A stretch of DNA of 38,924 nt from Tateyamaria pelophila (GTDB lineage Bacteria > Pseudomonadota > Alphaproteobacteria > Rhodobacterales > Rhodobacteraceae): the NCBI RefSeq assembly GCF_019966495.1, contig NZ_JAIMIA010000044.1:1-38924 (forward strand), in the 5' to 3' direction. Under the pieces are notes generated by a model, which did no database searches, was not told where the DNA came from, and worked only from the letters and a program-made list of their open reading frames with translations. Shown here in pieces: positions 7,238 through 14,500 of this stretch; positions within the stretch are counted from its first letter, which is position 1, and each line of letters begins with the position of its first letter. A program made the position numbers and the translations under genes.

Positions 7238-8347
7238 ATGCCAATTTTACAGTCCCTCCAGTCATTACAATCCCTGCAATCGCTCCAATCCCTCCAGTCA
7301 CTTCAATCCTTGCAGTCCTTGCAATCCCTCGGCGCAGCGCGTGCCAGCCCGGCGGGTCAAATCATGGCCAAGGACGGCATTTCCGGCATCTGGCAAGACG
7401 TGACCGCTCCGCAACCTCGCGATTTCGGAGCACCGTCCAATTTTCGGGCATGGGGTGGCCAAAGCCAGCAGATGATCCTGGCCAATGAAATCCTGTCCCG
7501 CATCACTTATGGCGCGGACCTAGACAGCCAAACCTGTACGATCTATGCGCTGGAAATCATTGACCCGTCAGACACGTCTCCAAGCGTGGCAATCAACGCA
7601 CTCGCCCATTTCAGCGCACCAAGCCCGGACGATTTCGTCTTGCAGGCACGTTTGGTCCACGATTACGCCGATCTGCGTATCGACCGCGTCGCTGAAATCA
7701 CGGACCAGACCGCTGGAGTTATCGGCTATTTCGCGCCCTTGCTCCCTTTGCAACCCGGCCAAATGCCCCGAACGATGGCGTTGATCCAGCTCGCGATGGA
7801 TTGCGCAGGGCACGTGGCGCAACACGTAAAACACGCACTTGCCTGTCGCAGACCAGATGCTGTATCGGCGCAGATCCAGCCGATCATTCCGACACCGAGC
7901 CACGCGAGCCTGCCCAGCGGTCACGCCACCGAAGCCTTTGCCGTCGCCGAAACCCTGCGCCAATTGATCCCCGAAAGCCGCAAGACGGCTGGCGTCGACA
8001 GTCAACTGATTCAAATGGCCGCTCGCATTGCCGCCAATCGCACGGTCGCCGGCGTACATTTCCCCGTGGACAGTTTCGCCGGGGCGATGCTTGGGTTTTG
8101 TATCGCGGATGTTCTTGCTGCGCGGTCCGGCCAGGCAACCGGCATTGCGCCTGTCCGGTTTAACGGGGCAGGGGCAGGCAATATCGACTTCTTCACTTCG
8201 CAGGTCTGGCATGATGGCACCCGGCAAACCGTTGTGACGGACGACGGCGCCACGCTGGTGGAAAGCCTGCCCGGAACGGTGACGACAGACATGTCAGCTT
8301 TGCTGCGGCACGTCTGGACCGAAGCCGCGGCAGAATGGGATCAATAG
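7238..8347 (+). CDS. Soluble PAP2 / vanadium-haloperoxidase-like phosphatase with Leu-Gln-Ser repeat N-terminus
   Basis: The protein has 369 residues. The three PAP2 signature blocks are complete: K198-x6-R205-P206, P226-S-G-H229 and R268-x5-H274-x3-D278. These bind phosphate or vanadate and supply the nucleophilic histidine. Members are either acid phosphatases or vanadium haloperoxidases. There is no signal peptide and no set of membrane helices, so it looks like a soluble protein rather than a lipid phosphatase. The N-terminus is nine consecutive LQS triplets (residues 4-30). The gene follows the regulator by 25 bases with GAGG before its ATG, and the protease gene begins 2 bases after its stop, so the three are probably co-transcribed. 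Whether it is a haloperoxidase or a phosphatase cannot be decided from the motifs. Confidence 0.8.
   Translation: MPILQSLQSLQSLQSLQSLQSLQSLQSLQSLGAARASPAGQIMAKDGISGIWQDVTAPQPRDFGAPSNFRAWGGQSQQMILANEILSRITYGADLDSQTCTIYALEIIDPSDTSPSVAINALAHFSAPSPDDFVLQARLVHDYADLRIDRVAEITDQTAGVIGYFAPLLPLQPGQMPRTMALIQLAMDCAGHVAQHVKHALACRRPDAVSAQIQPIIPTPSHASLPSGHATEAFAVAETLRQLIPESRKTAGVDSQLIQMAARIAANRTVAGVHFPVDSFAGAMLGFCIADVLAARSGQATGIAPVRFNGAGAGNIDFFTSQVWHDGTRQTVVTDDGATLVESLPGTVTTDMSALLRHVWTEAAAEWDQ
7247..7327 (+). repeat. Nine tandem 9-bp units encoding (Leu-Gln-Ser)9
   Basis: Nine consecutive codon triplets encode Leu-Gln-Ser. Synonymous positions vary widely: leucine uses TTA, CTC, CTG, CTT and TTG, glutamine uses both codons, and serine uses TCC, TCA and TCG. 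The protein repeat is thus perfect while the DNA repeat is degenerate, which suggests selection on the peptide and not recent slippage. Confidence 0.9.
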
Positions 8348-8348
8348 G

Positions 8349-10343
8349 ATGGTCTATTCCTGGAATGCACCTGCGCCCGACGACTCGTTTCACCCAAGGC
8401 TCGATCCGATCAGCGCGTGGCTTTTTTCGCGCCAAAGCGCGTTTCTTCAATCGGGCGAAGCCGACACTGATGCGGGAATGCTTTATGCCATGACAATTGA
8501 CGCGGCAGGGTTTGATCCGAGCGATCAGGATTCGTTTCGCGCGCTTTCGATACCAAACCCGGTCAACCGGCCTGATATATTTGGGCACCCTTTCAGCTTG
8601 GACGAAATGGAACCGTCACTTGGAGCACAATTCTCCAACGGGATTAAGGACGTGCAGGTCACGGTGGTGCCGCTGCCAAACGGCGGTCCAAGGTCCGCAG
8701 ACATCTTGCGCACGGCCGGTGACCTTGGTTCGCCCGACACCACACAACCTGATGTGCCAATGTCGGCTCCGACCGCCATCATCGGGATCATTGATCACGG
8801 GATCAACATTTTTCACCATCGCTTTCGTCGCGGCGCCACTGGCAGTCGTATCCTATCTGCCTGGATGCAAGGTGCGCGACGGCTGGAAGACGGTCGCATC
8901 CGTTTTGGTCGGGAATGGACACAGGCCGAGATCGAAGCGGCGCAAGACGCCGCAGGATCCGATGAAGATGCGCTTTTGCGCCAGATAGGTGTCGACTTTG
9001 CCCAACCGGGGTACCGTCCCCTTGGGTTTCGGAGCAGCCACGGGACTCACGTGCTTGATCTGGCAGCAGGCCTTGACCCAACAGACGCCGCAGGTTCGAA
9101 TTTTCCCATCATCGCGGTGACATTACCGCCCGAAGTGACACGTGAGACGTCAGGCTCGATGTTGGCGGTCCCGTTCGCGCTGGGTCTTGAGTACATCGCC
9201 GATCGGGCGCGGCGCTTCATGACGTTTCACGGTATAACAGTGCCGGTCTACGTGAATTTCAGTTTCGGTCTGTCGGGTGGACCACGCGCGGGTTTGCATC
9301 GGCTGGAGCAGACCATTTCACGCGTTTGCGCCAATCACACGGACGAATCCGGCGGCGCGTTGACGGTGGTTACCGCCGCAGGCAACAACAATCTCGCGCG
9401 CGGCCACGCTGCGGCTCCACCGGATGCGGACGGCATCGACCTGCGTTGGCAATTGCAACCCGGTGATCCAAGCGCGAACTTCCTGGAAATACGGTTGGAA
9501 ATGCCAGATGCGTCGGATGATGAGCCCTCCGCGTTTTCACTGACGCTCACACCACCCGGCAGCACGCCGTTGCCGGGCCTTGAATTGACAGGTGCAGCCG
9601 ATCGCGACCAGGCCACCGTTCAATTCCTGCAACGCCACGGCGCGAATATCGGCCAGGTGTCGATCTGGCAGAACCCCAACAACATCACCGTCATCACGCT
9701 GGCCATTGACGCCACTGATCCGGGGGCCGACAACCGGACCGTCGCACCCGCCGGGGAATGGCAGGTCTCGCTGACGAGCAATTCCACCACACCAAGTCGC
9801 ATTGACGCATGGATCTTGCGCGACGATGTGCCTGGTGGATTTCGCGATACGGGCAGACAGAGTTATTTCATCGATCCCGCATACGCAGAGCGCGACCTGC
9901 GTGGATTTGTGCAGGCCGAGGACCCGCCCGATGGAACCGGCCAGATCCGTCGCGCGGGCACGCTGAACGCAATTGCCACTGGGGTATCGGACGCAACACT
10001 GGAAGCCCCGGACGACGCAGTCTGTTGGGTCGTGGGCGGGTACACGTCGCCAGTGCAAGCGGCATCTTACAGCGCAACTGCACTGGACGCTTTGGGCGAG
10101 AAAACCAATATCAGCGCGCGCAGTGATTGCAGCCCCGTTCGCTTTGGTGTCAAAGCTGCAGGCACCCGATCGGGCACGCGTGTTTCGATCAGCGGGACAA
10201 GCGTTGCCGCACCGCAAGTGGTACGGTATTTTGCGATGGGCGATGGCCAGATGATGCCGAATGCCGGATCGGCACGTTTGGGCGATCATGTGCTGATCTC
10301 TGACAGTGCGAGGCTTTGCGGCGAGAGGGATAATCAGAACTGA
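8349..10343 (+). CDS. Subtilisin-like (S8) serine protease with large internal insertion
   Basis: The protein has 664 residues. The catalytic triad is visible: D149 in IIGIIDHGI, H231 in SSHGTHV and S618 in SGTSVAAP, with N346 (AAGN) as the oxyanion residue. The gap between N346 and S618 is about 270 residues, much longer than in subtilisin, and contains an Asp/Pro/Thr-rich, probably beta-sheet insert (about 365-540) of the kind that sits inside other S8 peptidases. There is no signal peptide or classical I9 propeptide, although the first 140 residues precede the catalytic fold. It starts 2 bases after the PAP2 stop, so expression is probably coupled to it. The lack of an export signal suggests a cytoplasmic role or an unusual export route. 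The substrate is unknown. Confidence 0.87.
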   Translation: MVYSWNAPAPDDSFHPRLDPISAWLFSRQSAFLQSGEADTDAGMLYAMTIDAAGFDPSDQDSFRALSIPNPVNRPDIFGHPFSLDEMEPSLGAQFSNGIKDVQVTVVPLPNGGPRSADILRTAGDLGSPDTTQPDVPMSAPTAIIGIIDHGINIFHHRFRRGATGSRILSAWMQGARRLEDGRIRFGREWTQAEIEAAQDAAGSDEDALLRQIGVDFAQPGYRPLGFRSSHGTHVLDLAAGLDPTDAAGSNFPIIAVTLPPEVTRETSGSMLAVPFALGLEYIADRARRFMTFHGITVPVYVNFSFGLSGGPRAGLHRLEQTISRVCANHTDESGGALTVVTAAGNNNLARGHAAAPPDADGIDLRWQLQPGDPSANFLEIRLEMPDASDDEPSAFSLTLTPPGSTPLPGLELTGAADRDQATVQFLQRHGANIGQVSIWQNPNNITVITLAIDATDPGADNRTVAPAGEWQVSLTSNSTTPSRIDAWILRDDVPGGFRDTGRQSYFIDPAYAERDLRGFVQAEDPPDGTGQIRRAGTLNAIATGVSDATLEAPDDAVCWVVGGYTSPVQAASYSATALDALGEKTNISARSDCSPVRFGVKAAGTRSGTRVSISGTSVAAPQVVRYFAMGDGQMMPNAGSARLGDHVLISDSARLCGERDNQN

Positions 10344-10398
10344 TACGTTCCGGGTGTTACATCTGCCGAAAACAGTCAGGTGTACACACGCGCCGCCG

Positions 10399-10962
10399 TT
10401 AACCGCGTTTGGTTCGGAAATGGTTTCCGATGGCACGCAACAAAACAGCGAGAAGCACAAGACCCGCCGCGATCAATACATATTCGGTATGCAGCACCTT
10501 CCCGAATGCACGATCAATAATCTGGCCAACTGCACCCCCGACCAGTGTGTAGGCTACCCCCCAAATAAAGGCAGACACGAGCGCACGCACTGCAAACTGA
10601 AGCGCGCCAATCCGGGTTTGGGCAAGCGCTATGGGCCCCACAATCCGCATTCCGGGTATGAACTGAAAGATGGACGCGAAGCGCGCGGGATGTTTGTTGA
10701 GTTTGTGCAATAGCTTGGTCAGTCGCTTGTTGTCCAAAATCGACTGGACCCGCGCATGCCCGCTATACCGTCGTCCCAGAAGAAACACTGAGATATTTGA
10801 GAGGATCGCCCCGCAGATCGCGGCCCCTGCAACCTGCCAGGGTTTCAGCAGGCCGTGATGCGCCATGATCCCACCGGTGATGGCGACGGTTTCGCCCTCG
10901 ACAAAGCTTCCGAGAAATACAGCGACAAGGCCGTAGTTGGATATCCAACTTTCTATGCTAAT
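10399..10962 (-). CDS. DedA family membrane protein, probable ATT start
   Basis: The DedA/SNARE-associated family comprises inner-membrane proteins linked to lipid flipping and membrane homeostasis. The family core is clear: RFASIFQFIPGMRIVGPIALA, plus about four to five hydrophobic helices. The first ATG (10866) would give only 155 residues and would cut off conserved sequence. The frame upstream still encodes family-like residues (IESWISNYGLVAVFLGSF, then VEGETVAITGG). No ATG, GTG or TTG occurs between that sequence and the upstream in-frame stop, but an ATT at 10962-10960 follows GGAG by 7 bases. I therefore place the start there. An alternative is a lost start (ATA at 10956) and a gene now poorly expressed. 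The gene is convergent with the subtilase gene, with a 55-base gap. Confidence 0.72.
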   Translation of the reverse strand: MSIESWISNYGLVAVFLGSFVEGETVAITGGIMAHHGLLKPWQVAGAAICGAILSNISVFLLGRRYSGHARVQSILDNKRLTKLLHKLNKHPARFASIFQFIPGMRIVGPIALAQTRIGALQFAVRALVSAFIWGVAYTLVGGAVGQIIDRAFGKVLHTEYVLIAAGLVLLAVLLRAIGNHFRTKRG

Positions 10963-11059
10963 TTTGCAGCTCCGTTTCCCTGACGCTTGCCTCCGAGATT
11001 ATGCACCGAACGCCTGTACTACAACCGTTCGGGCAGGTCTTTGAGACGCTGGATATTCC

Positions 11060-12400
11060 TTAAACCTTTCGGCTTCGGTTGGAGAATATCTTGCGACCCG
11101 TGGCGGCCCTGTAAGCCATCTCAATCAGCACGGCCGCCACGATCATCCCAGCGAGAATCCACAGGTGATTGCGCGTTGCCGGGTTTTCAGCAACCTTCCA
11201 GCACAGGGCGATCAAGGCGCCGCCTGTGCTGACAGCCGCAAGACCCGATATCCAGGCCTGCGCCCCTGTCTCTGCGGCCAGACGAACGCCGGCGATGTTG
11301 ACGAAGAGGAACAGGATCAGAAATCCGGCACTCCCCATCGTGGCGATTGCCGCAAGAGGTACGAAATTGGCGACGACCAATGCCAGCGCAGCACAGATAA
11401 TCGCTCCTTCGGAGTGTTCATTGCGGATGCTGCGCTCAAGTTCCTTGGGTAATTCACCGGTCTTGGCGATGACATACGCCAACCGTCCGGTGCTGTAAAA
11501 CGTTGCATTGATGGCGGAACTCGTGGCCATAAGGGCTGCCACGACAATGGCCAGATATCCTGTTATCCCAAGAATTTCGCGACCTGCGGCAGACAGGGCC
11601 GTTGCCTTATGCGCATCGATCTGGGCAAGGGTCATGTGCCCCAATACCACCGCCGTTATCAGCACATAGAGAACAATGACTATCAGCACGCCGCCAATAT
11701 AGGCGATGGGCAGGGATCGTCGCGGGTTGGCCACGTCTTTGGAGGCATTCGCGATAAGTTCGAACCCCTCGTAGTTCAGGAAGATCAGCATGCTTCCAGC
11801 AATCAACGCGACAGGCGTGACAGACCCGACAGGATCCAGACGTGACCAGTCCATAGGAGTCATCAGGCCCGCTATGATGAAGCCGACAAGAAGAAGTAAC
11901 TTGATGATGTTGAAAATGTTCTCCGACTTGATGACGAGTTTTGCCGCAAGCACGTTAAGCGCCACAAGGCCAATAATCACACCACTGATCAGGGCGTGCC
12001 GTAGTATGTCCTGCGGCACATCCGGGAACAAATCCGCGCCATAACTACCGAAAGCAAATGCATAGACCGCCAGCAAGACCACGTAGCTGAGCAAGAGCAA
12101 GATGTTGACCGACCCGGTAAATACGCCGGTTCCGAACGCGCGGCTCAGGAAATCGACGGTGCCGCCCTCACCGGGATAGGTCAGGGTTAGCTTGAGATAG
12201 GAGTAGCTGGTCAACAGCGCCACAATCCCGGCGATGACAAAGGCAAGGGGCGCCGCCTGTCTGGTCAGTTCAATCGTCAGTCCTGTAACGGCAAAAATGC
12301 CACCGCCGACCATGCCGCCGATTCCGATAGAGAGCGTCGACAGTGTTCCGAGCTTTTTTGTTTGCGGCGATTTTACCGTGCGATGGGTCACGTCTGGCAA
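11060..12400 (-). CDS. APC superfamily amino acid permease
   Basis: The 446-residue protein has about twelve membrane helices. The first helix region carries SIGIGGMVGGGIFAVTGL, the typical APC substrate- and sodium-site motif with the unwound GxG segment, and the consensus continues with YSYLKLTLTYPGEGGTVDF. FLNYEGFELIAN matches helix 6 of the family. It imports amino acids or related amines in exchange or with a cation; the substrate cannot be assigned. The C-terminus is basic and cytoplasmic. The gene is divergent from the Mla-like operon, with a 211-base gap that should hold both promoters. A 60-codon minus-strand frame overlaps its start but has no recognisable product. Confidence 0.85.
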   Translation of the reverse strand: MPDVTHRTVKSPQTKKLGTLSTLSIGIGGMVGGGIFAVTGLTIELTRQAAPLAFVIAGIVALLTSYSYLKLTLTYPGEGGTVDFLSRAFGTGVFTGSVNILLLLSYVVLLAVYAFAFGSYGADLFPDVPQDILRHALISGVIIGLVALNVLAAKLVIKSENIFNIIKLLLLVGFIIAGLMTPMDWSRLDPVGSVTPVALIAGSMLIFLNYEGFELIANASKDVANPRRSLPIAYIGGVLIVIVLYVLITAVVLGHMTLAQIDAHKATALSAAGREILGITGYLAIVVAALMATSSAINATFYSTGRLAYVIAKTGELPKELERSIRNEHSEGAIICAALALVVANFVPLAAIATMGSAGFLILFLFVNIAGVRLAAETGAQAWISGLAAVSTGGALIALCWKVAENPATRNHLWILAGMIVAAVLIEMAYRAATGRKIFSNRSRKV

Positions 12401-12611
12401 ACGATCACTTCTTCTTCCCTTGTCCGTAAAGTGTGGTCAATCAAGCGCTCCATTTCATTCCACCGAAGGCTTCCCTCGTGTTCAATCCAATGGAAAGGCA
12501 CCGTCACGTGCGAAATCACGCAAGTCAAGCGGCGGTTATAAGCGCGATCCTGAGCGGCAGTCAGAGCCAAGGCTTCGATGAGGAATGATGATATACGTGG
12601 TTCTCATCTGA

Positions 12612-13715
12612 TTGAGGTCGGACTATGGTGCGTCAATGGATGTGCATCTCTCAGGTCGACTGGCTGTCGCGAGGCTCGAAGAACTTCGGGCGCAGATTTC
12701 GGCGGCTATGAAAGAACCTGATGTTGTACTGGATTTATCCGCAGTTGATTACATGGATACTGCCGGAGCGTGGCTTGTCATTGACATGCAAACCGCGATT
12801 CAAGAGCGTGGCGGGCGGTGTAATATTTCCGGGACGTCCAAAGTTCATGATGAGTTGCTGGAAGTCGTCCGTCAGAGCATTCCCCAGAAAGATGATACCG
12901 CAAAGCCGAAGGACGGATTTCTTGACTGGGTGGAGACGATTGGCAGAAAAACCTGGAGTGGTGTCAACGCATTGATCGAGATCCTCGGCTTTCTTGGGTT
13001 GGTGGTGGCGCGGCTTGGAACCGTGATAATCCATCCCCGACGGCTGCGCCTGACCTCGGTCGTTCACCATTTGCAGGAAATCGGGCTCAATGCCGTTCCC
13101 ATCGTGTCTTTGATGGCTTTTCTGATTGGCGTGGTCATGGCGTTTCAAGGCGCGGTCCAACTGCGTCAATTCGGGGCCGAGGTGTTTGTGGTCGACCTGA
13201 TCGCCATATCGGTACTGCGCGAACTGGGCATCCTTTTGACTGCGATCATCGTTGCCGGCAGGTCCGGTGCGGCGTTTACGGCGGCGATCGGGTCGATGAA
13301 GATGCGCGAAGAGATCGACGCGATGCAGACGCTGGGACTTGACCCGATCGAGGTACTGGTCCTGCCGCGCCTGCTGGCGCTTATCATCGCACTGCCCTTG
13401 CTGGGGTTCGTGGCGGATGTCATGGGCCTGCTGGGTGGCGCGATGATGGCCTGGATTGAACTGGATGTGTCGCCCGGCATGTTTCGGACCCGGCTCTACG
13501 ATTCGGTCGATGTGTGGCATTACGCCGTCGGCCTGATCAAGGCGCCGTTCTTTGCGATCATCATCGGGATCGTCGGCTGCTATGAAGGCATGAAAGTCGG
13601 AGGCGATGCGGCTTCGCTTGGACGGTTGACGTCGACCTCGGTGGTTTTGTCGATTTTCCTTGTCATTGTGGCGGATGCCATGTTTTCGGTCTTTTTCGCG
13701 GTCATCGGGGTCTGA
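12612..13715 (+). CDS. mlaE: MlaE-type ABC permease with N-terminal STAS domain
   Basis: The protein has about 367 residues. Residues about 9-95 form a STAS domain (VVLDLSAVDYMDTAGAWLV), equivalent to a separate MlaB subunit fused to the permease. The rest is the MlaE permease: ALIEILGFLGLVVARLG, SLMAFLIGVVMAFQGAVQL, then AGRSGAAFTAAIGSMKM and EIDAMQTLGLDPIEVLVLPR, all family hallmarks. With its ATPase and MCE partner it moves phospholipids between the two membranes. TTG at 12612 directly follows a stop codon; ATG at 12636 is an equally good start, since neither has a clear Shine-Dalgarno sequence. Its stop overlaps the next start (TGATG). Confidence 0.88.
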   Translation: MRSDYGASMDVHLSGRLAVARLEELRAQISAAMKEPDVVLDLSAVDYMDTAGAWLVIDMQTAIQERGGRCNISGTSKVHDELLEVVRQSIPQKDDTAKPKDGFLDWVETIGRKTWSGVNALIEILGFLGLVVARLGTVIIHPRRLRLTSVVHHLQEIGLNAVPIVSLMAFLIGVVMAFQGAVQLRQFGAEVFVVDLIAISVLRELGILLTAIIVAGRSGAAFTAAIGSMKMREEIDAMQTLGLDPIEVLVLPRLLALIIALPLLGFVADVMGLLGGAMMAWIELDVSPGMFRTRLYDSVDVWHYAVGLIKAPFFAIIIGIVGCYEGMKVGGDAASLGRLTSTSVVLSIFLVIVADAMFSVFFAVIGV

Positions 13716-14494
13716 TGGCAAATCAGGGCGACGCCATCATTCAAGTCCGCGGATTGCGCACCCAGTTTGGCGATCATGTCGTGCATGACGGTCTGGATCT
13801 TGATGTCAACTGCGGCGAAGTACTGGGGGTCGTTGGCGGCTCCGGGACGGGGAAGTCGGTTCTGCTGCGCGCGATTGTCGGTCTGGTGCAACCAAAAGCC
13901 GGTAGCGTCAACGTCTTCGGCACCGACATGCTGCATACCTCGGACGAAAAACGCCAGCAGATCGAGCGACGCTGGGGCGTCATGTTTCAGGACGGAGCGT
14001 TGTTTTCGTCGTTGACGGTCCGAGAGAATGTCGAGGTACCGATGCGCGAACAAACGGACCTGTCGGCAAGAACGCGACGGGCTTTAGCGGAACTCAAGAT
14101 ATCGATGGTCGGTCTGCCGCCGAATGCCTGCGACAAATACCCCTCCGAGCTGTCGGGCGGGATGCGCAAACGCGCCGGACTGGCAAGGGCCCTTGCGCTT
14201 GACCCCGAAATCGTCTTTCTGGACGAACCCACCGCCGGGCTCGACCCGATTGGCGCGTCGGCCTTCGATGCCCTGATCAAGAAGCTGCAGACAACGCTGG
14301 GACTGACCGTCTTCTTGGTGACCCATGACTTGGATACATTGCACGCGATCTGCGACCGGATTGCCGTATTGGCCGAAAAGAGGGTCTTTGTCACCGGGAC
14401 GATGAAGGACATGTTGAAAGTCGATCAACCTTGGGTGCACGAGTACTTTCACGGACCCAGAGCTCGGGCGGCTGGAATCGGAACTGAGGACTGA
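13715..14494 (+). CDS. mlaF: MlaF-type ABC transporter ATPase
   Basis: The 259-residue nucleotide-binding subunit powers the Mla-like lipid transporter. Walker A is G41-G-S-G-T-G-K-S48, the ABC signature is LSGGMRKRAGLARAL, Walker B is IVFLDEPTAGLDP and the switch histidine is in FLVTHD. GGMRKR in place of the usual GGQxxR is typical of MlaF. The start codon overlaps the stop of mlaE, and mlaD follows after 6 bases, so the genes are translationally coupled. Confidence 0.92.
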   Translation: MANQGDAIIQVRGLRTQFGDHVVHDGLDLDVNCGEVLGVVGGSGTGKSVLLRAIVGLVQPKAGSVNVFGTDMLHTSDEKRQQIERRWGVMFQDGALFSSLTVRENVEVPMREQTDLSARTRRALAELKISMVGLPPNACDKYPSELSGGMRKRAGLARALALDPEIVFLDEPTAGLDPIGASAFDALIKKLQTTLGLTVFLVTHDLDTLHAICDRIAVLAEKRVFVTGTMKDMLKVDQPWVHEYFHGPRARAAGIGTED

Positions 14495-14500
14495 TATTGA

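Noticed and set aside
7247-7327. Tandem repeat considered as a CRISPR array or minisatellite
   Set aside because: Units are 9 bp in frame inside a gene, with no spacers, and DNA identity is too low for a recent minisatellite.
12388-12570. 60-codon minus-strand frame overlapping the start of the APC permease gene
   Set aside because: No recognised family and no clear ribosome binding site. It overlaps the permease start by 13 bases and is probably chance.
12735-13721. 328-codon frame antisense to mlaE
   Set aside because: The protein is dominated by His, Asp, Gln and Arg, typical of reverse-complemented membrane protein codons.
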